NCBI GenBank assembly: GCA_014843695.1
Contig: JABXNX010000023.1
Span: 517,993 to 581,992 of the forward strand
DNA length: 64,000 bases
From: Archivesica marissinica
Lineage: Eukaryota > Mollusca > Bivalvia > Venerida > Vesicomyidae
Direction: 5' to 3'
Made by a program: the position numbers and the translations under genes
The notes under the pieces: generated by a model
The model's database searches: none
What the model was told of the DNA's origin: nothing
What the model saw: the letters and a program-made list of their open reading frames with translations, nothing else
In this document: in pieces, positions 13,921 to 25,000 of the stretch
How the letters are laid out: every line of letters begins with the position of its first letter
How positions within the stretch are numbered: the first letter of the stretch is position 1

Positions 13921-14138
13921 GGGTTACTCTCTAATGTGTCCAAGGTGTCCAAGGTGACATTGAGCCGGCTGGGTATATTTACTGTCTCCTCTTTTCACGC
14001 TCTGGTCTGTGCCAGGAAGCCGCTTGTAATGCCAGGCTTGTATGGAAAAGGTAGCCAGAAAGGGGCCCTGCTGTCTCCTAGAGGGGATGGTCTTTTCAAA
14101 TACAACAGCAAGACCATGTTTCCTGCCCCTCCAATACA
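13921..14138 (+). CDS. sif/TIAM: TIAM/sif exon B: Ex subdomain and basic linker
   Basis: This 218-nt exon enters in phase 0 after GTGTTTCAG and leaves in phase 2 at ATACA|GTAAGT. The diagnostic stretch is LSRLGIFTVSSFHALVCARK, nearly the vertebrate TIAM Ex-domain motif (LGIFSVSSFHALVC). It is followed by a basic, glycine-rich linker with GSQKGALLSPRGDG and FKYNSK. The first residues (GLLSNVSKVSK) are encoded by DNA resembling the 30-bp array that fills the upstream intron, so the 5' end of the coding exon belongs to the repeat. A second, equally good acceptor 30 nt upstream would start the exon at 13891 and add ten in-frame residues. The chosen start is the AG nearest the conserved motif. Joining to exon C restores a CAG codon. 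Confidence 0.88.
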
Positions 14139-14795
14139 GTAAGTAAACACTTTCCCTTTAAAAGTAAGTACACCATTCCCCTTTAATACTAACTACACCA
14201 TTCTCCTTTAAAACTAAGTACACCATTCTCCATAAAAACTAAGTACACCATTCCCCTTTAATACTAAGTACACCATTCTCCTTTAATACTAAGTACACCA
14301 TTCTCCTTTAATACTAAGTATACCATTCCCCTTTAATACTAAGTACACCCTTCCCCTTTAATACTAAGTACACCCTTCCCCTTTGAAACTAAGTACACCC
14401 TTCCCCTTTAATACTAAGTACATCCTTCCCCTTTAATACTAAGTACATCCTTCCCCTTTGAAACTAAGTACACCCTTCCCCTTTAATACTAAGTTCACCA
14501 TTCCCTGTTAATACTAAGCACACCATTCCCCTTTAATACTAAGTACACCATTCCCCTTTAATGCTAAGTACAACTTTCCCCTTTAATGCTAAGTACACCA
14601 TTCCCCTTTAATGCTAAGTACAACTTTCCCCTTTAATATTAAGTTCACCTTTCCCCTTTAATGCTAAGTACACCATTCTCATGTAATACTAAGTACACCC
14701 TTCCCCTTTAATACTAAGTACACCATTCCACTTTAGTACTAAGTGCACCATTCCTCTTTAATACTAAGTACACCCTTCCCTTCAAAACTAAGAAA
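14139..14795 (+). repeat. 25-bp array, about 26 copies, starting at exon B's donor
   Basis: The first unit begins at the donor GTAAGTAAACAC. The second, at 14164, still reads GTAAGTACACC. From the third on the unit reads CTAAGTACACCATTCCCC with TTTAATA, so GT is lost. Translation past the first donor meets TAA at once (14140-14142), so the second donor could not give a full-length protein. Confidence 0.93.
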
Positions 14796-14845
14796 AGCCC
14801 ATCACATCAAATAATTAAGTAAAGGTGTGATGCCGCATTGCGTCA

Positions 14846-17697
14846 GCATACCAGGGTGATATATCAAAGTGTGTTACCATTCCAGGGTGATATACCAAAG
14901 TGTGTTACCATCCCAGGGTGATGTAACAAAGTGTGTTACCATTCCAGGGTTATGTAACAAAGTGTGTTACCATACCAGGGTGATACATCAAAGTGTGTTA
15001 CCATCCCAGGGTGATATACCAAAGTATGTTACCATACCAGGGTGATATATCAAAGTGTGTTACCATACCAGGGTGATATACCAAAGTGTGTTACCATACC
15101 AGGGTGATATACCAAAGTGTGTTACCATTCCAGGGTGATATATCAAAGTGTGTTACCATTCCAGGGTGATGTAACAAAGGGTGTTACAATTCCAGGGTGA
15201 TGTAACAAAGTGGCTTACCATTCCAGGGTGATATATCAAAGTGTGTTACCATTCCAGGGTGATGTAACAAAGTGTGTTACCATTCCAGGGTGATGTATCA
15301 AAGTGTGTTACCATTCCAGGGTGATATATCAAAGTGTGTTACCATTCCAGGGTGATGTATCAAAGTTGTGTTACCATTCCAGGGTGATGTATCAAAGTTG
15401 TGTTACCATTCCAGGGTGAACTATCAAAGTGTGTTACCATACCAGAGTGATATACCAACGTGTGTTACCATTCCAGGGTGATATACCAACGTGTGTTACC
15501 ATCCCAGGGTGATATATCAACATGTGTTACCATTCCAGGGTGATATACCAACGTGTGTTACCATTCCAGGGTGATATATCAAAGTGTGTTACCATCCCAG
15601 GGTGATATACCAAAGTGTGTTACCATCCCAGGGTGATACATCAAAGTGGCTTGCCATCCCAGGGTGATATATCAAAGTGTGTTACCATCCCAGGGTGATA
15701 TACCAAAGTATGTTACCATACCAGGGTGATATACCAAAGTATGTTACCATCCCAGGGTGGTATACCAAAGTATGTTACCATCCCAGGGTGATATATCAAA
15801 GTGTGTTACCATTCCAGGGTGATACATCAAAGTGTGTTACCATTCCAGGGTGATATATCAAAGTGTGTTACTATCCCAGTATGATATATCAAAGGGTGTT
15901 ACCATCACAGGGTGATATATCAAAGTGTGTTACCATTCCAGGGTGATGTATCAAAGTTGTGTTACCATTCCAGGGTGAACTATCAAAGTGTGTTACCATC
16001 CCAGGGTGATACATCAAAGTGGCTTGCCATCCCAGGGTGATATATCAAAGTGTGTTACTATCCCAGTATGATATATCAAAGGGTGTTACCATCACAGGGT
16101 GATATATCAAAGTGTGTTACCATTCCAGGGTGATATATCAAAGTGTGTTACTATCCCAGTATGATATATCAAAGGGTGTTACCATCACAGGGTGATATAT
16201 CAAAGTGTGGTACCATACCAGGGTGATATATCAAAGTGTGTTACCATTCCAGGGTGATATATCAAAGTGTGTTACTATCCCAGTATGATATATCAAAGGG
16301 TGTTACCATCACAGGGTGATATATCAAAGTGTGTTACTATCCCAGTATGATATATCAAAGGGTGTTACCATCACAGGGTGATATATCAAAGTGTGTTACC
16401 ATCCCAGGATGATGTAACAAAGTATGTTACCATCCCAGGGTGATATATCAAAGTGTGTTACCATTCCAGTATGATATATCAAAGGGTGTTACCATTCCAG
16501 GGTTATATATCAAAGTGTGTTACCATACCAGGGTGATATATCAAAGGGTGTTACCATTCCAGGGTGATATATCAAAGGGTGTTACCATTCCAGGGTTATA
16601 TATCAAAGTGTGTTACCATACCAGGGTGATATATCAAAGGGTGTTACCATTCCAGGGTGATATATCAAAGGGTGTTACCATTCCAGGGTGATATATCAAG
16701 TTGTGTTACCATTCCAGGGTGAACTATCAACGTGGCTTACCATTCCAGGGTGATATACCAAAGTGGCTTACTATTCCAGGGTGATATATCAAAGTGGCTT
16801 ACCATTCCAGGGTGATATATCAAAGTGGCTTACCATTCCAGGGTGATATATCAAAGTGGCTTACTATTCCAGGGTGATATATCAAAGTGGCTTACCATTC
16901 CAGGGTGATATATCAAAGTGGCTTACCATTCCAGGGTGATATATCAAAGTGGCTTACTATTCCAGGGTGATATATCAAAGTGGCTTACTATTCCAGGGTG
17001 ATATATCAAAGTGGCTTACCATTCCAGGGTGATATATCAAAGTGGCTTACCATTCCAGGGTGATATATCAAAGTGGCTTACTATTCCAGGGTGATATATC
17101 AAAGTGGCTTACCATTCCAGGGTGATATATCAAAGTGGCTTACCATTCCAGGGTGATATATCAAAGTGGCTTACTATTCCAGGGTGATATATCAAAGTGG
17201 CTTACCATTCCAGGGTGATATATCAAAGTGGCTTACCATTCCAGGGTGATATATCAAAGTGGCTTACCATTCCAGGGTGATATATCAAAGTGGCTTACTA
17301 TTCCAGGGTGATATATCAAAGTGGCTTACTATTCCAGGGTGATATATCAAAGTGTGTTACCATTCCAGGGTGATATATCAAAGTGGCTTACTATTCCAGG
17401 GTGATATATCAAAGTGTGTTACCATTCCAGGGTGATATATCAAAGGGTGTTACCATCCCAGGGTGATATATCAAAGTGTGTTACCATTCCAGGGTGATGT
17501 AACAAAGGGTGTTACCATTCCAGGGTGATATATCAAAGTGTGTTACCATTCCAGGGTGATATATCAAAGTGTGTTACCATTCCAGGGTGATATATCAAAG
17601 TGTGTTACCATTCCAGGGTGATATATCAAAGGGTGTTACCATTCCAGGGTGATATATCAAAGTGTGTTACCATTCCAGGGTGATTTATCAATGTATT
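14846..17697 (+). repeat. 31-bp array, about 92 copies
   Basis: The unit contains GTGTGTTACCATTCCAGGG and TGATATATCAAA. Three sub-regions differ. The first, to about 15850, has mixed variants. Between about 15860 and 16400 a 62-bp dimer (TATCCCAGTATG alternating with CATCACAGGG) recurs. From about 16735 to 17400 GTGGCTTAC units run in a largely three-unit (93-bp) pattern. The array sits in the intron between exons B and C. Confidence 0.96.
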
Positions 17698-17793
17698 GTC
17701 TGCCAATCACCTCCGTGTGATAAAATGAACCAATCCATTTTCTCAAGATGGATCATTTCATTATGAGTAGTCGGCTTGAGAAGTGTTGATGTA
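17698..17793 (+). other. Short non-repetitive intron segment
   Basis: This is single-copy AT-rich DNA between the 31-bp array and the probable transposon. I see no exon, motif or RNA gene in it. Confidence 0.6.
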
Positions 17794-18834
17794 CAGTAAA
17801 ATCCCTCAATATCCGGACTTCTTCCAGACTGGATAAAAAGTCCAGTTTAGAGGGTGTTCCATAAGTATACACTAGTAGAAATGAGACATGTACATGTAGA
17901 CATGAACTGTATAAGTATGTACTCTAGTTTTGATGCACTTTAGAGCTAGCACAATGTTTATCCGGGTACACTGAATACAGTTGAATTATTTGTTAATCCA
18001 AACAAATGAACGATTTTGTTTAGTGGAGAAACTGAAACAAAAAACATTTTAAAATGTACTCATTATTCAATGAGAGACATCTGTAATTTTCTATTACCTC
18101 CCTTGGAAGATAAAAGTCTGATTTATTCTAAAATGTGAATAGGTCCTTTTAGTTAGAAGCCTTTAATTTTACTATTGTGCCCTAACCAGATGTTGTGGTA
18201 TGATGAATGTAATTTTTATCAAAAAGGTGTTAATCAAGTTATAACATTATTTTACAAATAAGTACCCATTGCATATACTGTGGGAGATCTGTTGAGATAT
18301 AGTAATTTAATAAGCATAGGAAGCGATAGTAGGATGAAATTGCTAGCATGCTGTGCAAAAGGAAACAACGATAAAAACAGAGCAAAACACTTATTAGGAC
18401 CTATCTACTTTTAGGAGTATTCAGGGGCAGTAACCTAGCTTCCTTTCATAATTGGCACATCTGGTTTTGAGGGGTCAGTTTGTGTTGAATATACACAACA
18501 TTTCATCCTGTTTCAGGAATAGAGGGGTTCCAGATTAGAGGTGTTTTTCTTACAATGAAAATAAAAGGGAAAATTCGGGACCATAAACAGTCCAGTGTAT
18601 AGGGGATTCCAGATTAGATGGGATTCCAGCTTAGAGGGGATTCTGGTTTAGAGGGGATTCCATGTTAGAGTGGATTCTGGTTTAGAGGGGATTCCATATT
18701 ATAGGGGATTCTGGTTTAGAGGGGATTCCATATTAGAGGGGATTCTGGTTTAGAGGGGATTCTGGTTTAGAGGAGATTCCATATTAGAGGGGATTCCGGT
18801 TTAGAGGGGATTCCAGATTAGATGGGTTTTACTA
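17794..18834. mobile_element. Probable non-autonomous pogo/Tigger-like DNA transposon (MITE)
   Basis: The left end reads CAGTAAAATCCCTCAATATC followed by CGGAC, preceded by TA. The right end, near 18810-18834, reads CCAGATTAGATGGGTTTTAC followed by TA. Its reverse complement resembles the left end, with a few mismatches. Terminal CAGT and AAACCCTC-like and ATCCGGAC-like sequence at a TA target is typical of pogo/Tigger elements. The interior, about 1 kb, is AT-rich with no transposase frame, so this would be a passive copy. The right subterminal part has expanded into a 17-bp repeat. The inverted ends were matched by eye and are imperfect. Confidence 0.5.
18585..18825 (+). repeat. 17-bp repeat, about 13 copies, inside the transposon's right end
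   Basis: The unit is TTAGAGGGGATTCTGGT, with TTCCATA or TTCCAGA variants. It ends within the putative right terminal sequence, 25-35 bp before exon C's acceptor. Confidence 0.85.
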
Positions 18835-18859
18835 ACAATTACTTAACTTTATTATTTAG

Positions 18860-18989
18860 GATGGTATACAAGGCCACAGAGATAGACGAGCTGGTCGGTG
18901 ACATGTTGTCCAAAGATGGGAGCCAGTCTCCCTCGGGATCCACAGGATCCACCGAAATACTGTCCAAGGTTACTGTGCCAAATAACCAG
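18860..18989 (+). CDS. sif/TIAM: TIAM/sif exon C: linker leading into the RBD
   Basis: This 130-nt exon starts after ATTATTTAG, completes a split glutamine codon with its first G, and ends AACCAG|GTATTT in phase 0. It encodes MVYKATEIDELVGDMLSK, a Ser/Gly/Thr-rich stretch, and VTVPNNQ. An E-(I/V)-DEL motif sits at the same place in vertebrate TIAM, just before the Ras-binding domain. VTVPNNQ plus the first residues of exon D give a continuous match to the beginning of the RBD. The acceptor lies only about 25 nt after the right end of a probable DNA transposon. Most apparent open frame on the opposite strand here is antisense read-through from the neighbouring 30-bp array and is not a gene. 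Confidence 0.85.
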
Positions 18990-19069
18990 GTATTTCTATT
19001 CACAAAAGTTGTACAAACACATTTTAATGATTGTTGTAAAACTGCTACTGTAGATTGTTTTTTTGCTCT

Positions 19070-22000
19070 GATAATGTGTAGGAACCCTGCTCCATGGGTT
19101 ATGTATAGTAGGAACCCTGCTCCATGAGTTATGTATAGTAGGAACCCTGCTCCATGAGTTATGTATAGTAGGAACCCTGCTCCATGGGTTATGTATAGTA
19201 GGAACCCTGCTCCATGAGTTATGTATAGTAGGAACCCTGCTCCATGAGTTATGTATAGTAGGAACCCTGCTCCATGAGTTATGTATAGTAGGAACCCTGC
19301 TCCATGGGTTATGTATAGTAGGAACCCTGCTCCATGAGTTATGTATAGTAGGAACCCTGCTCCATGAGTTATGTATAGTAGGAACCCTGCTCCATGAGTT
19401 ATGTATAGTAGGAACCCTGCTCCATGAGTTATGTATGGTAGGAACCCTGCTCCATGAGTTATGTGTGGTAGGAACCCTGCTCCATGAGTTATGTATGGTA
19501 GGAACCCTGCTCCATGAGTTATGTATGGTAGGAACCCTGCTCCATGAGTTATGTGAGGTAGGAACCCTGCTCCATGAGTTATGTGAGGTAGGAACCCTGC
19601 TCCATGAGTTATGTGAGGTAGGAACCCTGCTCCATGAGTTATGTGAGGTAGGAACCCTGCTCCATGAGTTATGTGAGGTAGGAACCCTGCTCCATGAGTT
19701 ATGTATGGTAGGAACCCTGCTCCATGAGTTATGTGAGGTAGGAACCCTGCTCCATGGGTTATGTATGGTAGGAACCCTGCTCCATGAGTTATGTGAGGTA
19801 GGAACTCTGCTCCATGAGTTATGTATGGTAGGAACCCTGCTCCATGAGTTATGTATGGTAGGAACCCTGCTCCATGAGTTATGTGAGGTAGGAACTCTGC
19901 TCCATGAGTTATGTATGGTAGGAACCCTGCTCCATGAGTTATGTATGGTAGGAACCCTGCTCCATGAGTTATGTGAGGTAGGAACTCTGCTCCATGAGTT
20001 ATGTATGGTAGGAACCCTGCTCCATGAGTTATGTATGGTAGGAACCCTGCTCCATGAGTTATGTGAGGTAGGAACTCTGCTCCATGAGTTATGTATGGTA
20101 GGAACCCTGCTCCATGAGTTATGTATGGTAGGAACCCTGCTCCATGAGTTATGTGAGGTAGGAACTCTGCTCCATGAGTTATGTATGGTAGGAACCCTGC
20201 TCCATGAGTTATGTATGGTAGGAACACTGCTCCATGAGTTATGTGAGGTAGGAACCCTGCTCCATGAGTTATGTGAGGTAGGAACTCTGCTCCATGAGTT
20301 ATGTGAGGTAGGAACCCTGCTCCATGAGTTATGTGAGGTAGGAACCCTGCTCCATGAGTTATGTATGGTAGGAACCCTGCTCCATGAGTTATGTGAGGTA
20401 GGAACTCTGCTCCATGAATTATGTGAGGTAGGAACCCTGCTCCATGAGCTATGTGACGTAGGAACCCTGCTCCATGAGTTATATGAGGTAGGAACTCTGC
20501 TCCATGAGTTATGTGAGGTAGGAACCCTGCTCCATGAGTTATGTATGGTAGGAACCCTGCTCCATGAGTTATGTATGGTAGGAACCCTGCTCCATGAGTT
20601 ATGTGAGGTAGGAACTCTGCTCCATGAGTTATGTATGGTAGGAACCCTGCTACATGAGTTATGTATGGTAGGAACACTGCTCCATGAGTTATGTGAGGTA
20701 GGAACCCTGCTCCATGAGTTATGTGAGGTAGGAACTCTGCTCCATGAGTTATGTGAGGTAGGAACCCTGCTCCATGAGTTATGTGAGGTAGGAACACTGC
20801 TCCATAAGTTATGTATGGTAGGAACCCTGCTCCATGAGTTATGTGAGGTAGGAACTCTGCTCCATGAGTTATGTGAGGTAGGAACCCTGGTCCATGAGTT
20901 ATGTGAGGTAGGAACTCTGCTCCATGAGCTATGTGACGTAGGAACCCTGCTCCATGAGTTATGTGAGGTAGGAACTCTGCTCCATGAGTTATGTGAGGTA
21001 GGAACCCTGCTTCATGAGCTATGTGACATAGGAACCCTGCTCCATGAGTTATATGAGGTAGGAACTCTGCTCCATGAGTTATGTGAGGTAGAAACCCTGC
21101 TCCATGAGTTATGTGAGGTAGGAACGCAGCTCCATGAGTTATGTGAGGTAGGAACCCTGCTCCATGAGTTGTGTGAGGTAGGAACCCTGCTCCATGAGTT
21201 ATGTATGGTAGGAACCCTGCTCCATGAGTTATGTGAGGTAGGAACCCTGCTCCATGAGTTATGTATGGTAGGAAACCTGCTCCATGGGTTATGTATGGTA
21301 GGAACCCTGCTCCATGAGTTATGTGAGGTAGGAACCATGCTCCATGAGCTATGTGATGTAGGAACCCTGCTTCATGAGTTATGTGAGGTAGGAACCCTGC
21401 TCCATGGGTTATGTGAGGTAGGAACTCTGCTCCATGAGTTATGTGAGGTAGGAACTCTGCTCCATAAGTTATGTGAGGTAGGAACCCTGCTCCATGAGTT
21501 ATGTATGGTATGAACCCTGCTCCATGGGTTATGTATGGTAGGAACACTGCTCCATGAGTTATGTATAGTAGGAACCCTGCTCCATGAGTTATGTGAGGTA
21601 GGAACCCTGCTCCATGAGTTATGTATGGTAGGAACACTGCTCCATGAGTTATGTATAGTAGGAACCCTGCTCCATGAGTTATGTGAGGTAGGAACCCTGC
21701 TCCATGAGTTATGTATGGTAGGAACCCTGCTCCATGAGTTATGTATGGTAGGAACCCTGCTCCATGAGTTATGTATAGTAGGATCCCTGCTCCATGAGTT
21801 ATATGAGGTAGGAACCCTGCTCCATGAGTTATGTATGGTAGGAACCTTGCTCCATGAGTTATGTATGGTAGGAACCCTGCTACATGAGTTATGTATAGTA
21901 GGAACCTTGCTCCATGAGTTATATGAGGTAGGAACCCTGCTCCATGAGTTATGTATGGTAGGAACCCTGCTCCATGAGTTATGTATGGTAGGAACCCTGC

Positions 22001-25000
22001 TCCATGAGTTATGTATGGTAGGAACCCTGATCCATGAGTTATGTATGGTAGGAACCCTGTTCCATGAGTTATGTATGGTAGGAACCCTGATCCATGAGTT
22101 ATGTATGGTAGGAACCCTGCTCCATGAGTTATGTATGGTAGGAACCCTGTTCCATGAGTTATGTATGGTAGGAACCCTGATCCATGAGTTATGTATGGTA
22201 GGAACCCTGCTCCATGAGTTATGTATGGTAGGAACCCTGCTCCATGAGTTATGTGAGGTAGGAACTCTGCTCCATGAGTTATGTGAGGTAGGAACTCTGC
22301 TCCATGAGTTATGTATGGTAGGAACCCTGCTCCATGAGTTATGTATGGTAGGAACTCTGCTCCATGAGTTATGTATGGTAGGAACCCTGCTCCATGAGTT
22401 ATGTGTGGTAGGAACCCTGCTCCATGAGTTATATATAGTAGGAACCCTGCTCCATGAGTTATATGAGGTAGGAACCCTGCTCCATGAGTTGTGTGAGGTA
22501 GGAACACTGCTCCATGAGTTATGTGAGGTAGAAACCCTGCTCCATGAGTTATGTGAGGTAGGAACGCAGCTCCATGAGTTATGTGAGGTAGGAACCCTGC
22601 TCCATGAGTTGTGTGAGGTAGGAACCCTGCTCCATGAGTTATGTATGGTAGGAACCCTGCTCCATGAGTTATGTGAGGTAGGAACCCTGCTCCATGGGTT
22701 ATGTATGGTAGGAACCCTGCTCCATGAGTTATGTGAGGTAGGAACTCTGCTCCATGAGTTATGTATGGTAGGAACCCTGCTCCATGAGTTATGTATGGTA
22801 GGAACCCTGCTCCATGAGTTATGTGAGGTAGGAACTCTGCTCCATGAGTTATGTATGGTAGGAACCCTGCTCCATGAGTTATGTATGGTAGGAACCCTGC
22901 TCCATGAGATCTGTATGGTAGGAACCCTGCTCCATGAGTTATGTATGGTAGGAAACCTGCTCCATGTGTTATGTATGGTAGGAACCCTGCTCCATGAGCT
23001 ATGTGACGTAGGAACCCTGCTCCATGAGTTATGTGAGGTAGGAACTCTGCTCCATGAATTATGTGAGGTAGGAACCCTGCTCCATGAGCTATGTGACGTA
23101 GGAACCCTGCTCCATGAGTTATATGAGGTAGGAACTCTGCTCCATGAGTTATGTGAGGTAGGAACCCTGCTCCATGAGTTATGTATGGTAGGAACCCTGC
23201 TCCATGAGTTATGTATGGTAGGAACCCTGCTCCATGAGTTATGTGAGGTAGGAACTCTGCTCCATGAGTTATGTATGGTAGGAACCCTGCTACATGAGTT
23301 ATGTATGGTAGGAACACTGCTCCATGAGTTATGTGAGGTAGGAACCCTGCTCCATGAGTTATGTGAGGTAGGAACTCTGCTCCATGAGTTATGTGAGGTA
23401 GGAACCCTGCTCCATGAGTTATGTGAGGTAGGAACACTGCTCCATAAGTTATGTATGGTATGAACCCTGCTCCATGAGTTATGTGAGGTAGGAACTCTGC
23501 TCCATGAGTTATGTGAGGTAGGAACCCTGGTCCATGAGTTATGTATGGTATGAACCCTGCTCCATGGGTTATGTATGGTAGGAACACTGCTCCATGAGTT
23601 ATGTATAGTAGGAACCCTGCTCCATGAAGTTATGTGAGGTAGGAACCCTGCTCCATGAGTTATGTATGGTAGGAACACTGCTCCATGAGTTATGTATAGT
23701 AGGAACCCTGCTCCATGAGTTATGTGAGGTAGGAACCCTGCTCCATGAGTTATGTATGGTAGGAACCCTGCTCCATGAGTTATGTATGGTAGGAACCCTG
23801 CTCCATGAGTTATGTATAGTAGGATCCCTGCTCCATGAGTTATATGAGCTAGGAACCCTGCTCCATGAGTTATGTATGGTAGGAACCCTGCTCCATGAGT
23901 TATGTATGGTAGGAACCCTGCTACATGAGTTATGTATAGTAGGAACCTTGCTCCATGAGTTATATGAGGTAGGAACCCTGCTCCATGAGTTATGTATGGT
24001 AGGAACCCTGCTCCATGAGTTATGTATGGTAGGAACCCTGCTCCATGAGTTATGTATGGTAGGAACCCTGTTCCATGAGTTATGTATGGTAGGAACCCTG
24101 TTCCATGAGTTATGTATGGTAGGAACCCTGATCCATGAGTTATGTATGGTAGGAACCCTGCTCCATGAGTTATGTATGGTAGGAACCCTGTTCCATGAGT
24201 TATGTATGGTAGGAACCCTGATCCATGAGTTATGTATAGTAGGAACCCTGCTCCATGAGTTATGTATGGTAGGAACCCTGCTCCATGAGTTATGTGAGGT
24301 AGGAACTCTGCTCCATGAGTTATGTGAGGTAGGAACTCTGCTCCATGAGTTATGTATGGTAGGAACCCTGCTCCATGAGTTATGTATGGTAGGAACTCTG
24401 CTCCATGAGTTATGTATGGTAGGAACCCTGCTCCATGAGTTATGTGTGGTAGGAACCCTGCTCCATGAGTTATGTATAGTAGGAACCCTGCTCCATGAGT
24501 TATATGAGGTAGGAACCCTGCTCCATGAGTTGTGTGAGGTAGGAACACTGCTCCATGAGTTATGTGAGGTAGAAACCCTGCTCCATGAGTTATGTGAGGT
24601 AGGAACGCAGCTCCATGAGTTATGTGAGGTAGGAACCCTGCTCCATGAGTTGTGTGAGGTAGGAACCCTGCTCCATGAGTTATGTATGGTAGGAACCCTG
24701 CTCCATGAGTTATGTGAGGTAGGAACCCTGCTCCATGGGTTATGTATGGTAGGAACCCTGCTCCATGAGTTATGTGAGGTAGGAACTCTGCTCCATGAGT
24801 TATGTATGGTAGGAACCCTGCTCCATGAGTTATGTATGGTAGGAACCCTGCTTCATGAGTTATGTGAGGTAGGAACTCTGCTCCATGAGTTATGTATGGT
24901 AGGAACCCTGCTCCATGAGTTATGTATGGTAGGAACCCTGCTCCATGAGATCTGTATGGTAGGAACCCTGCTCCATGAGTTATGTATGGTAGGAAACCTG

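Noticed and set aside
9864..13957. Overlapping + strand frames of 110-374 codons in the 30-bp array before exon B
   Set aside because: They are repeat artefacts in an intron. Only the last part, after the TTCAG acceptors, is coding.
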